A stretch of DNA of 64,000 bases, taken from NCBI GenBank assembly GCA_016271365.2, contig JADMNL010000028.1, forward strand, positions 94,581,501-94,645,500, given 5' to 3'. This DNA is from Neoceratodus forsteri. Its lineage: Eukaryota > Chordata > Ceratodontiformes > Ceratodontidae. A program made the translations under genes and the position numbers. Position 1 is the stretch's first letter. Each line of letters starts with the position of its first letter. The notes beneath the pieces were generated by a model that was not told the DNA's origin, did not search any database, and worked only from the letters and a program-made list of their open reading frames with translations. Positions 42,290 to 54,328 of the stretch are shown in pieces.

Positions 42290-44385
42290 TGCTAATCTGT
42301 TCTGTGTGGTGATTTATGTGAGGGAAGGGGTAAGGTGTATGCGGGAAGAGGGGGAGGGCAGGACAGATGCCCTATGGATGCAGTTTCAAGACTCCAAAGA
42401 AGGGCACTGAGGGTGGGGGTGGCGTAAAGGCCACCAGCTCATGGGGATGACCTGGATAGAGAGTTGGCAGAGCAGATTAGAAGGGTCTGTAGGAAGGGCA
42501 ACACAGTAGTGGTGGGGGACTTTAACCTCCCTGGGGTGGACTGGAACACCCCAACCACCATGAGTGCAAGGGAGCAAGTATTACTAGAGGCATTTCAGGA
42601 CAGCTTCCTGGTGCAACTGGTCTATGAGCCAACAAAGGAGGGAAGGACTCTGGATCTGGTACTAACAAATGGGGAGGCTGTAAGGGATCTGGGGGTGGAG
42701 GACCCCCTGGTAGAGAGTAACTTTCACTCAGTGTGGTTCACACTCAAGATGGGCAGAGAAACAGGAGGTACAGGTACCAGGGTGATAGATTTTAAGGGGA
42801 CGGACTTTAAAAGGATGGGATAAATTTTGGCTGGGCATCTGGAGGGAATTCAAGCAGGTATGGATGCTAACCAAAAATGGGTTATTGTTAAAAAGGGACT
42901 AACTGAGGCTGCTGAGACTTGTACCAGGATGCAGAGCAAGAAAGGTAGGGCAAAGAAGCCAAGTTGGCTAACTCAGGAGGTCATGGAAGGGGTGAGGGGC
43001 CAAGAGAAAAGCATTCCAGAGACTCAAGAAATTGGGAGGGCAGTGGGACAAGAAAGAGTACACGAAGAAGTCCAGGGTGGTTACCAGGCTAGTCAGGGCA
43101 GCCAAGGCATCCAGGGAGCTGAGACTGGCATAGGGAATTAAGGACAGGGAAAAGGACTTCTTCAGACACACTGGTGAGAGAAGGAGAAACAAAGACCAGA
43201 TTGTGAGAATTAAGAGGGATTGGGGGATGTGTGGAGAAAAGGGGCATCAAGTAGAGGCACTGAATGATTACTTCTGCTCTGTGTTCATGGAGGAGAAAGG
43301 GGGGGGCAGATACCACATGGGAGAGGTGAAGTGGGCAGGGGGGAGGGGGTGACTGACATCAGGATTACAGAGGACAGGGTTCTGGAAGGACTAAGGGAGC
43401 TGAGGATGGACAAGACGCCAGGACCAGATGGCACTCACCCTAGGGTGCTTAGGGGAGTTAGCAGAGATCCTGATGGTATCACTGGCGGACCTGTTCAGTA
43501 CATCACTGGAAACAGGATGCGTGCCACAAGATTGAAGGATGGCCCATGTGGTGCCCATTCATAAGAGAAGTCCGAAGGATAAACCAGGCAACTACATACC
43601 GGTGAGCCTCACTTCAGTCATGGGGGAACTCAAGGAGACAACCCTAAAAGACAGGCTGGAGACCTTTTTGAAAGATAATAGTCTCCAAAACAGTGATTAA
43701 CATGGGTTTGTCTCGGGCAGATACTGCCAGACGAACCTAGTTTAGTTCTATGTTCTGGATGACCAGGGAGCTGGACAAGGGCCATGCAGTGGATGTCCTG
43801 TATTTGGACTTCACCAAGGCCTTTGATTTGGTGCCGCATGGGAGACTGTGTGGGGAATCTAGAATAAACATGGGTGTTGACAGAAATGGTCAATTCGATC
43901 AACAACTGGATGAGGGGTATGCAGCAAAGGATGGGGGTGGGCGAGGTAACTCTTATCGCTGAGGACGTCTCGAGTGGGTGCCACAGGGTTCAGTACTGGG
44001 ACCAGTACTGTTTGGGATATTCATAGCTAATATCTCACATGGGGTCTGGAGTAAGATCAGTCTGTTCATGGACAATACCAAGATGGGGCTGTGGTAGATG
44101 ACATGGAGGGGTGGAGGGGACTGTGGGAGGACCTGACCAACCTACAGGAGTGGTCGGAAACATGGCAGATGGAATTCAACGCCAGGAAGTGCAAAGTCCT
44201 GCACTCCGGAACTAGGAACCAGGGGAGGAAATATCAGCTGGCAGGGGTAGAGTTGGAATGTACCATGGAGGAGAAGGATCTAGGGGGTGCTTATGACAGG
44301 GAGTATGAACTGCTCAGCTCAGTGCAGGAAGGTGGTTGCAAAGGCAAACAAGATGCTGGGGTGCATAGTGAGGGGTCTATCCTTT
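42290..44385 (+). mobile_element. CR1-type LINE (copy C), decayed
   Basis: Endonuclease: VYVREGVRCM, then NTVVVGDFNLPGVDWNTPTT, EPTKEGRTLDLVLTNGEAVR and NFHSVWFTL (42464-42823). RT in several frames: RMDKTPGPDGTHPRVLR, YLDFTKAFDLVPHGRL and a catalytic box FMDNTKMG at 44065-44080, in which Ala-Asp-Asp has become Met-Asp-Asn. It ends near GGGTCTATCC at 44380 without a proper 3' UTR, so it is truncated at both ends. Same subfamily as copies G and H. Confidence 0.8.
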
Positions 44386-44679
44386 AAATAAATAACATAC
44401 AAATGACTATCAACCAGACAGAGGGCAACTAGAAGACTCAATTCAGAAATGCCCAAGAAAGTGGCACCCCAGAGATGCAGTACTTAAATCTGTCACTACC
44501 AGCAGTACCTCCCTCTTCTGTCAGGGGAGGCAGGGAGGGAGGTCAGAATACAGCAAGACTCCATTAGAAGGAACAAGATTACTGTGGTAAGTAATTTTTT
44601 TCTTCAAACAACATGAAGTCTTGCTGTATTCTGACTATATGCAGACTAATAAGCAATGCCCCACGGCGGTGGACACAAC

Positions 44680-45800
44680 CTATTTAGGAAAAAGGCTCTG
44701 CAGTACTGCTATGCCAAACCTGGCATCACTCCTGGCCTGGGTGTCCAGGCAATAGTGCTTAGTAAATGTGTGAACAGTTTTCCAGGTAGCTGCTTTGCAG
44801 ATTTCGAGCAGGGGAATGTATCTGGCAGCTGTGATGGAGGCAGCTGTTCCCCTGGTAGAATGGGCCCTGAGACCCACAGGTGACTCTTTCCCCAGTTTGC
44901 CATAGCAAAACTGGATGCAAGATATGATCCACTGAGCAATAGTCCTCTTGGTGGCTTGCTTATTCTTACCCACTTCTCAAAACGTGAGGAACAACTGGGT
45001 ACAGTCATTCCTAGGGGCCTTTCTCTGATCTATGTAGTAGCTAATAGCCCTTTTTACATCCCGGCTATGCAGTCTTCGTTCCCCTGAGCAGGAGTGTTCG
45101 GTAAAGAAGACGGGTAATGTCATAGACTGGTTGAGATGGAAATCAGAGACCACCTTTGGGAGAAATTTCCTGTTCATCCTAAGGGTAACCTTGTCCCTAT
45201 GGAATGCTATATAGTCAGGTTCCATTGACAATGCCTGTAGCTCACTAATCCTCCTTGCAGAGGTTATGGCTACCAGAAATACAGTCTTCCATGTCAGGTA
45301 CTTAATCTCTGCAGGAGACATGGGTTTGAATGGGGGCTGCATTAACTGAGCTATGCAGATATTCAGGTCCCAGGATGGGGTAGGCTTCTGCTGAGGGGGA
45401 TGCAAGTGGAGCAACCCTTTAAAAAACTTCTTAAAGACTGAATGGGAGGCCAGGAAAGGGCCCTTCCCTTCGGAAAGAAAGGCAGACACAGCTGCCAGAT
45501 GCATCTTCAGAGTAGAGGGCCAAAGACCCAAAGAGTGAAGATGAACCAAATAGTCCTACAAGGCTGCCAATCCGGCTACTTGTGGCTCAATTTCCCTCTG
45601 CGCACACCAGATAGTAAATCTCTTCCACTTGGAAGTACAAGTCTTTCTGGTGGCAGGTTTTCTAGAAACCTTCATAATATCCATGACCCCTTGAGGGAGT
45701 TGCAGGCCAGCATACTCTAGGTCCTCAAAAGCCAGGCTGTGAGCCTGAGGGATTTGAGGTTGGGGTATAGGATCCTCCCTTGAGAGGAGGTCAGAAGACT
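44680..45800 (-). pseudogene. DIRS tyrosine recombinase (copy B)
   Basis: Three frame segments cover the protein: VMDIMKVSRKPATRKTCTSK, then SARRISELQALSMEPD, then GLRAHSTRGTAASITAARYI and HTFTKHYCLDTQARSDARFG. The catalytic R, H-x-x-R and Y are present. An in-frame stop lies after QVAGLAAL (about 45556), and a frameshift at about 44975 follows TQLFLTF. Confidence 0.85.
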
Positions 45801-47077
45801 GTGCCTCCGGGCGAGGCAAATCAGACTGGCCACTGTCAGAGACAGCAGCATGGGGTACCAGGGCTGCCTGCCCTAGTCTGGAGCAATCAGAATCATAGAT
45901 GATGGCTGGGTCCTGAGCTTGACCAGCACTCTGAAGATCAGAGGGAATGGGGGAAAGGCATACAGAAATTTGCCTTTCCAGTCCAGTATTAGTGCATCCA
46001 GAGTCACTGAACCCAGAACTGGCGGTCTGCAACAGAACTGGGGCAGCTGATGATTGTCTGGGGGCTGCAAACAGATCCATCTCTGGTGTATCCCATCTCC
46101 TGAACACTGCATGCAGTATTTCCCTGTTCAGAGACCATTCACTGTGACTCTGATTTATTCTGCTGAGGGCATATGCCAGTATGTTGTCCTTGCCTGGCAG
46201 GTGCACAGCTGAGAGGGAGGTCTGAAGGGAGTACATCAGAGTCCAAATCTCCATTGCCTCCATGCACAGGGCAGAGGACCTTGTCCCACCCTGCTTGTTG
46301 ATGTAGTACATGGTGGTGGTGGTGTCTGTTCTTACCTGAACCACCTTCCCCTGTACCATGTCTGAGAATGACTGAAGAGCTAGGAACACTGCCCTGAGCT
46401 CTAACAGACTGATATGGAGCACAAACTCCTGATGAGACCATGTCCCATGAGCAGTGTGGTCTCCTAGGTGAGCTCCCCACCCCAAGAGGGAAGCAACCAT
46501 GGTCGAAACTACTGTAGGAGATTGCTGAAGGAATGGGACTCCCTCCCAGAGATTGTCCTTGTCCTTCCACCATTGCAGTGCCTGTACCAAGGTGGTCATC
46601 ACTGGGATCATCTTGGATAGGGGATCTCTTTTCTGGGACCAAAAGGACCTGAGGTGAAACTGGATGTCCCTCATCTGAAATCTGGCTCCTGGGACCACTG
46701 CTGTGGAAGCCGACATGTGTCCCAAGAGCTGCAGAAAGTGTCTTGCTGGATGAGACACCAGCAAGCGAAAAATAACTTGCCAGTTAGATGAGGTTGTCTA
46801 TCCTTCCCACTGGCAGGACAGCCTTTGCCTGAACTGTGTCCAGCTCTGCTCCTATGAACACCAGGATCTGGACGGGTTCCAGCACTGATTTGCTTAGGTT
46901 TACCAGAAAGCCTAAGAACACAAGGGTATCCTGCACTAGAGCCAGGGCTTTCCTCACCTGCTGGAGGAACTGTCCCACGACCAGCCAGTTGTCCAAGTAG
47001 AGAAACACAGACACTCCCTGCCTTCTCAGGTAGGCCACAACCACTGCCAGACACTTTGTGAATGTTCTGGGGGAAGA
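45801..47077 (-). pseudogene. DIRS RT (3' half) and RNase H (copy B), inactivated
   Basis: RT: SSPRTFTKCLAVVVAYLRRQ and VSVFLYLDNWLVVGQ, where the second catalytic Asp is Asn. RNase H: STMVASLLGWGA (first Asp to Val), SLLELRAVFLAL (Glu kept), VRTDTTTTMYY and NILAYALSRINQ (last Asp to Tyr). Compared with copy A, three of the catalytic acids are lost. The RT is cut at 47078 by the hAT element; its 5' half is at 51766. Confidence 0.85.
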
Positions 47078-47085
47078 GGTAAGGC
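47078..47085. repeat. 8-bp target duplication of the hAT element, left
   Basis: GGTAAGGC, identical to 51758-51765. It lies within the DIRS RT coding sequence (equivalent in copy A: GAGGTGAGGCCAAAGGG). Eight-base duplications are the hallmark of hAT transposition. Confidence 0.85.
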
Positions 47086-50000
47086 TAAAGCTACCAACCG
47101 TCCCAGTTTTCACGGGACAGTCCCGGTTTTAGGCTGCATGTCCCCGTGTCCCTACAGTTTAGTTAAAATTACAGAAATGTCCCTTTTTATAAATTTGTCC
47201 TGGGGTCAGATGACTTGGGCCATGTGCTGCCACTGCTGACATGTCTAACTATGCTGCTCAGCTCAGTGCTCGGCTTGGCGCTGCTAGCTATGCTGCTGAC
47301 AGCTGACTGGAACCACCTGGACCTTTAAATGCCAAATGCCCAATGCAAGAGTCTCCTAGTCTAGATGTTTCCACCCCTGCTACTGCTGCATCTGTCTGGT
47401 AGGTCAATCTGTGACTGGGGGATGAACGGAGACACAGTGTGTGACTGTCAACCAGTCAGCAGCAGGCGAGGGTAATAGTAAAGGAGGAGCAGAGACTGCA
47501 GCAGTCACTGAATGGACTGCTTGAGCACAGGGGTGGGTTCTAATCAAAGTTTACCCTCCGACCCCCAGCCCTTCCTGACTTACTTCCTCCTTCCTCCTCC
47601 TGTCCTCCTGCAGCCTGTGTTTGCTGCTCTGCTGGCTCACTCACCCGCTGAACTTCTGTCTTCTGACCATGGATAGTTGCAGTCAACTTGGCTGCTCAGT
47701 CTGCCCTTTTGACTGGAGCAGTGGGGCAAGTGACAGACGGTGGGGGTCTCTGCTGCTGCATCGATCTACCTGTCTGCCACTACTGGGCAGACCTGGGTCA
47801 GATTTGTCACAAGCCAGGGGTCAGGGTCAGGAACAGACTGAGAAGAGCTGGAGGAGGAGGCCGTCACCAGACTGGAGATGCGGGGACATCAGCCAATCAG
47901 CTGTATCTGCAGCTACACTACTGTGCTGTTGCCTGGATCACCAGGGTCATTGGCCAGGTCATCAGGGTCCAGGGGGGTGGAAACACTGAGAAGAGCTGGA
48001 CCCTGGAGGAGAAGGACAGACAGACTGGAGATGGGGACATCACAGCTGCATCTGAATGTGAGTCGAGTGGAGATCGGAGTCGGACTCGGAGGTGAGTGTT
48101 GATGATGATCAAAAAGTCAAAGATTCAGTTCACAATCAAAAAGTCTGACCGATTGTTTTTCTGATGCAGACTTTGTAATTTATTTTATTTTCACAGTGCT
48201 TGCTTGTGCGACTTGTTGTGAGTGAGAACAAGGGGCGGAGGAGGTCACTCGATTCACACCATCCGGACCCGGCATCCGACCATCCAAGGCAATACAGTCG
48301 TCGCGATGGTGCGCTTGTTTTCTTGTTGTTGTTTGTGTTCGGATTTGGTTGGTAGGTTGCTGGGCTGGAAGGTCCAGGAAAATCTTTTGAAGTCTGTGGG
48401 AGCCTGGGAGGGTCGGACAGAACTGTGGAACAATTTATTTGTAACTATGGTGTGCTGTGGGCCATGGCGTGTGGATATTTGATTTGGAGAAGCCAGGAAG
48501 AATCATCCTTATTCCATTTTGTCATGCACTGTCTGTACTGTCAACAGCACCACCATGGCATTTTCTCCCTATTCCTTGGCTTTCCAGTCCCAGCCCAGCC
48601 ATGTTTGTTGTCTTGAGCAGCTGAGCTCAATGATGATGAGAAGTCAGAGAGGATGCACACAAACCTGCTCCCATTCATTTTTCTGGCACTGACTGCTCTG
48701 TCTCCCCTCCCTTCCACCCGCTTGACCCGACGTCCTGACCCCTGCTGACTGAGCTCAGCAACTTCCTGCTGACTACTGCAGCTGTTCTCCTGCATTCTCA
48801 GTAGCTCACACTGGTAAAGGCAGTCTTCTCTGGCCTGCTTGCTTGCCTGGGCTTGGCTTGCTGTTAAGGCAAGGAGAAAGGTCAGGTCAGTCAGTGTGAT
48901 TGTACTGAGGTTGTACTGAGGTAACTTGAGGAGGACCTTTTAGAAGTCAAGTGCAGTAGAAAGCAAGGATCTCAAGAACAGTTATACAGTGTACAGGACA
49001 AATAGGGAAAGAAGAAAGAGACACTAGGCTCTGCAGCCCAAGATCAGAGTAGTCTGAACTCTGGAGAGGAAGAGGGAGGTCAGAACCGGAAGACTTGCTT
49101 GCTCTACTTGTCAATTGTTATTGTATGGAAAAGAATTTCAGAGAGACTAAGGCACTGGTTAGAAAGATTCTTCTGACTAGAGAGAGAAAGTAGAAAAGCT
49201 TCTGCAGCCCGAGGAGTAAGAAGAGAGAGGCTAGAGAGAAGGAAAAAGATGAATTGAAGAGACCGTTAAGAGACAGTGTAAGTCAGATCTGACTTGAAAC
49301 AAGAAAAGAAGGAAGGAAGGAAGGAAGGAAGGAAGGAAGGAAGGAAGGAAGGAAGGAAGGAAATAAAATGGGGAAAACGAAGATTACTTTCAATGAAGAC
49401 TTGCAAAAAGAATATCCATTTCTTCAGAAAATGTTGAAGACAGATGTATTCCTCAAGCAGTGCAACTCACAATTCTCCATCAGTCATGGGGGGAAAACGG
49501 GCATAACCTGTCACCTTAAAACATCTAAACATCAAAAGGCTGTTGTAGCACACAGTTCCAGCTTTTCATTAACCAGATTTTTTAAAACTGAACATGCCAG
49601 TGACAGTGACCTTGTCCTAGCAGCATAGGAGGGCACTTGGGCCTACCACTGTGTTGTGCATCCACAAAGCTTCAGATCGATGGACTGCACCACAAAGTTG
49701 GTGAAGAAGATGTTTGAACCTAAGTTTTGTTCCACCTGTACTAAAACCGAAACAACTGTGACTGGAGTACTTGCTCCTTTTTCTGAGGAAGAAATCAGAG
49801 CCGAGTTGACAGAGGCAACATTCCTGAGAGCTGCCATGGACACATCTAACCACAAACACATCAAGATAGTTCCAGTTGTGGTATGATACTTCAGTCTTGT
49901 CAGTGGCATTCAAACTAAGTTACTGGAGTTCAAAGATCTGCCAGAGGAAACAGCAGAAACACTGGTGGGCTTCCTCATCACAGCACTAAGAAAGGAAAAC

Positions 50001-51757
50001 ATTGAGAAGAAGTGCATAGCCTTCTGTGTGGATAACACCAACACAAACTTTGGAGGGGCCACTTGAGGTGGAAAAGGCAATGTTTGGAACAAGATAAAAG
50101 CAATCACAGGACGAGAGATTCATGGTATTGGTTGCACTGCTCATATAGTGCACAATGCCATGCAAACTGCTGCTGACATGTTGCCCATTGACGTGGAATG
50201 CATGGTGGTGAAAATTTACAAGTATTTTACATATACACTGTCCGAGAAAAATTAAGAAGTTTTGTAACTTTAGAAGTTTGCTATAAGGATGTTCTGGGAC
50301 ATAGTAACACTCATTGGTTATCATTGCTTCCGGCTGTTGAACGCATCCAGCAAATTCTACGAGGGTTGAAGTCCTACTTCATGTCACAGAAAAGTGCCCA
50401 ACAACCCTACGGAAGTTCTTTGAGAGCCAGTTTCTGAACTTTGGCTGTGGTTTCTGCATGGTCAGCTGACACTGTTCAATTCTGTTACCAAGAGATTGGA
50501 ACAACAAAACTACACAGCCATCGAGGCAGCTGAGGAACTGCTAACTCTCAAAAAGAAACTGCAAGAACGAAGACAAGAGCACTTCACTGGGCTAAAGGCG
50601 AAGGGAATGTTGAGAAAGTTATCTGACGAAGGTGTTGTGAACACCATAGAATTCCTCAACAATGTGGATGTTTTTTATGACACCTGTGTGAGGTATTTGG
50701 AGAAATGGGACACACTGAAGCAGTACGGAATTTACTCCTGGGTCCTCTTGAAGCACACTCCAGACTGGGTATCTGTGAAGGACTGCATCCCCCTTGTCAC
50801 TTCACAAACAAACCTGCCTCTTGATGATGGTGCTTTATTTGGTGAACTGTCATGTGTGAAGTCCTACGCTAATACCACTAAAGTCTTTGAGTGGAACAGC
50901 AGCAACACTGAGCCATCGTAGAGATGGTTGGAGATCTTCAAGCACTTCAGAACAAAAGAAATCATATATAAAAACATTTTACCTGTAGTTCAGTTTGCAT
51001 TACATCTACCTAGAACCAACGCTCCAGTAGAAAGGGTGTTCTCTCTTGCCAACAAGTTGTGGACAGAGGACAGGACAAATCTCAAAGTGTCGACACTCAG
51101 AGCAGTGTTGATGCTTAAAGTGAATTTCAAAGACTCCTGTTCCGAATTCTATGACAAACTACTTCACTACAAGAATATCCTACATAAAATACATGCCTCT
51201 GAAAAATGTTCTTTCAAAGAAACTTCTTCAGCTAGTACAACTGAAAGCGAGGAACCCACACCATCTACATCTCAGACTCAGTGACATGTTTATTGCCCTG
51301 TTTCAATCTGTAAATATGTTTGCATTTTGCTCAATCTGTCATGACAGGACAGGACAATCCATGTGTTTATCATTTGACCCATTCCTTCATTTTGGATGGA
51401 TTTCTCTTGTTGGTGTTGGAGTGAAGTTACAAAAGAACTGAAACCTTCATGTTTACCAGTGGACTTTTTCCTGTTGGTGTTCTGGCACAGTTAGAAAAGA
51501 ATTTAAATCACTGTATTCTGCATTTACCAGTGGATTTTTTCCTGTTGGTATTGGATAGCGTACTTACACGTTACACCAAAAGAAGTGAACCTGTTGGCGC
51601 TGGATAGAAAAGAAAATAAATTTTCATGTTTATGGTAAGCCACTGTCTGTGTATGTGTGTAAACGCTTATATACACACATACACACGAACATTTATTTAT
51701 TTATTTACTTCCAAATGGCATGTCCCAGTTTTAGGCTTCAGAAAGTTGGTAGCCTTA
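47086..51757 (+). mobile_element. hAT-superfamily DNA transposon, 4672 bp
   Basis: Terminal inverted repeats TAAAGCTACCAAC and, reversed at the right, TAAGGCTACCAAC (12 of 13), followed inside by CCCAGTTTT at both ends. Flanked by perfect GGTAAGGC duplications. It encodes a hAT transposase at 49368-51284. The 2.3 kb upstream of it (47100-49367) is non-coding, with long CT-rich stretches and a (GGAA)n microsatellite at 49309-49362. The right 450 bases are A/T-rich and include TTATTTATTTATTTA. It moved by cut-and-paste into DIRS copy B. Confidence 0.9.
49368..51284 (+). pseudogene. hAT transposase, a few stops and frameshifts
   Basis: The N-terminal KEYPFLQKMLKTDVFLKQCN, FSISHGGKTGITCHLKTSKH has the C-x2-like and H-x-H layout of the BED-like finger of hAT enzymes. 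The catalytic core has MDTSNHKHIKIVPVVV, CIAFCVDNTNTNFGG (second catalytic Asp) and GCTAHIVHNAMQTAADM (C-x2-H). The C-terminal dimerisation region is LPRTNAPVERVFSLANKLWT and EDRTNLKVSTLRAVLMLKVN, with the conserved Glu. About five interruptions lie between 49628 and 50930. The longest clean frames are 50496-50921 and 50928-51284, separated by a single stop. The enzyme would bind the terminal repeats and cut the element out. Confidence 0.85.
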
Positions 51758-51765
51758 GGTAAGGC
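51758..51765. repeat. 8-bp target duplication of the hAT element, right
   Basis: GGTAAGGC, matching 47078-47085. DIRS RT sequence (CCAAAGGGCATTGCCCTGAA) resumes directly after it. Confidence 0.85.
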
Positions 51766-52397
51766 CAAAGGGCATTGCCCTGAACTGATAGTGGCCTGAG
51801 TGCAATTTGAATCTTAAATACTTTCTGTGAGAGTGTCTGATTGTAATATGGAAATAAGCATCCTTGAGATCCAAGGAAGCTAACCAGTCTCCTTGTCTGG
51901 GAGTAGGAAGGATTTTGTTTAGAGTCACCATCTTGAATTTGGGTTTTGTCAGGTGCTTGTTGAGATACCTCAAATCTAGGATAGGCTACCACTCCCCAGT
52001 TTTCTTTAGGGTAAGGAAATATCTTGAGTAAATCTTTTTCCTTTGTGGAGGACAGGAACAGGTTCCACTGCTTTCTGCTCCAAAAGTGTGGTGACCTCTA
52101 CCTCCAACAGAGTTGCCTCTGAGCTGCTAGCAGGTTTGAAAGACTTTGCTCTGGTTCTTGGAAACCATTTGAAACTTAGAGCAAGTCCCTGGTTCACTAC
52201 TTCCAGGACCCATTTGTCTGTGGTAATGGTTTTCCAAGCCTGGAAGTAGTAAGCCAGTCTACCCCTTACTGGAAGAGGGAAGGCGGCCCTGGCTGACATA
52301 ACAGGGTGTCTGCTTGGCAGGAATCTTAGGCTGGGAGGTGGATGCAGCCCTGCTCACACCTCTCCTGCCTCTAACCCTGAAAAAAACTCTCTGCTGC
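51766..52397 (-). pseudogene. DIRS reverse transcriptase, N-terminal half (copy B)
   Basis: Minus-strand frames: RGRLAYYFQAWKTITTDKWV, MRYLNKHLTKPKFKMVTLNK and WLASLDLKDAYFHITIRHSH. The residues SGHYQFRAMPFGLT end at the hAT junction and continue in SPRTFTKCL on the far side of it. Frameshift near 52000. Confidence 0.8.
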
Positions 52398-52404
52398 TGA
52401 TAAG

Positions 52405-54321
52405 GGAGGAGTACTTGACAGAATCGAAGGAGGTGACAAGGGCAGTAAGGGGAGCCAAAGCATCTATGGAACTCAGGCTGGCACAAGGCATTAAGAAGGG
52501 GGAGAAGGACTTCTTTAAGTACATCAGGGAGAAAAGGAGCTGTAAGGACCACATAGTAAGGATTAGGAAGGAGGGGTTGGGTGGAAGCAGGGTGCGGTAT
52601 ATGGAAGCACTAAATGAGTACTTCTGCTCAGTATTTACTAAAGAGAAGAGGGGGTGACACCCAAGGTGGGAGAAATGGCAGAAGCAGGGTGGGAAGTGGT
52701 GACAGATGGGAAATCATGGAGAGCAGAGTTCGAGAGGCTTGAAGGCACTGAGGGTGGACAGGCGCCAGGCCCAGATGGCATCCACCCCAGGGTACTGAAG
52801 GAGCTGGCAGAGTCCTTGCAGGACCTTTGGCAGACCTATTTAGTGCCCTCACTACATCAGGTGTGTACCCAGGATTGGAGGATGGCTCGTGTGGTGCCCC
52901 TCCACAAGAGTGGCCCCAAGGATGAACCGGGAAACTACAGACCAGTGAACCTCACATCCATCATGGGTAGGCTAATGGAGACTATCCTGAAGGAGAGGCT
53001 GGTGGCCCTCCTAGAGGCCAAGGACTATAGGACAGCAGACAGCATGGCTTCATATGTGTCAGATCCTGCCAAACCAACCTGGTCGAGTTCTATGACTGGG
53101 TAACTAGGCAACTGGACAGGGGCCATGCAGTGGATGTCCTGTATCTGGACTTCAGTAAGGCATTTGACTCAGTGCCACATGGAAGGCTGGGAAGGAAGTT
53201 AGTAGGCACAGGGGCGGGTGCAAAGCTGGTGAGATGGGTAGGAAACTGGCTGCAGGGAAGGCAACAGAGGTGGTGGTGGTGGGTGGGGGCTCTGCACCCA
53301 AGGGCAGTGACAGCCGGTGTTCCACAGGGCTCGGTGTTGGGACCAGTGTTGTTTGGGATATTCATTGCAAACATACCATGGGACATCAAGAGCAAGATCA
53401 GTCTGTTTGCTGATGATACCAAGGTAGGTGCGGTGGTGGATGACCTAGGGGGATGGCAGGGGTTGCAGGATGATCTGGCAAAGCTTGAAACCTGGTCAGA
53501 CACCTGGCAACTGGGCTTTAATGCCAAAAAGTGCAAGGTGCTGCATTTTGGGATGAAGAACCCAAGGAGGAGTTACCAGCTAGGGGGAGTGCAGCTAGCC
53601 CAGACAGAGGAGGAGAAGGATCTGGGTGTGCTCATTACAGGTCAATGAACAACTCGGCACAAGGTAGGAAGGCAGCTGCAAAGGCCAGCAAAATGCTGGG
53701 TTGTATTGCAAGGGGTATATCCTCGAGGAGGGAGGAGGTGATTCTGTTACTGTATAGGTCATTAGTTAGACCACACCTGGAGTACTGCGTGCAGTACTGG
53801 TGTCCGTATCTGAAGAGGGACATTAAGTTACTGGAGGGGGTGCAGCGCAGAGCGACAAAGATGATCAAGGGGCTGGGGGGACTTATCATACGAGAGGAGG
53901 TTGAAGGAGTTGAACATGTACTCACTGGAGGAGAGGAGAGACAGGGGCGACATGATTGAAACCTTTAAATACATGAAAGGAATAAACAAGACAGGTACAG
54001 AGGGGTTGTTCAAAGTAAGGGAGGGGAGGGCCACCAGGGGCCATGATATGAGACTGGAGCGAGGAAGATTCAGGAGGGAGATGAGGAGACACTTTTTTAC
54101 AGAGAGGGTGGTGGCTGGGTGGAATGCGTTACCTGCTGAAGTAGTATGCAGTAGAACAGTGAACTGCTTCAAACGAGGATGGGACAGGACAAGGGGGAGG
54201 GTTAATGAAGGGGAAGGGTGGAAGGGAGGGGCAGCTGCAGAATAAGGGGTGCTAGCTGCACATTCGAGCAGACTTGATAGACCTCTAGCCTTTATCTGCT
54301 GGCAAATTTCGTATGTTCGCA
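52405..54321 (+). mobile_element. CR1-type LINE (copy H), 5'-truncated
   Basis: Flanked by a 7-bp duplication, TGATAAG (52398-52404 and 54322-54328). It starts in the ORF2 linker (GIKKGEKDFFKYIREKRS) and contains [42 protein letters not shown] and an intact catalytic LFADDTKVGAVV at 53404-53425 (frame 53130-53648). The C-terminal segment LLYRSLVRPHLEYCVQYWCP follows at 53740. It ends with TTATCTGCTGGCAAATTTCG and TATGTTCGCA. Removing it and one TGATAAG rejoins the DIRS sequence. Confidence 0.85.
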
Positions 54322-54328
54322 TGATAAG

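Noticed and set aside
49309..49362. (GGAA)n array as a regulatory site
   Set aside because: A simple microsatellite next to the transposase start; no evidence of regulation beyond position.
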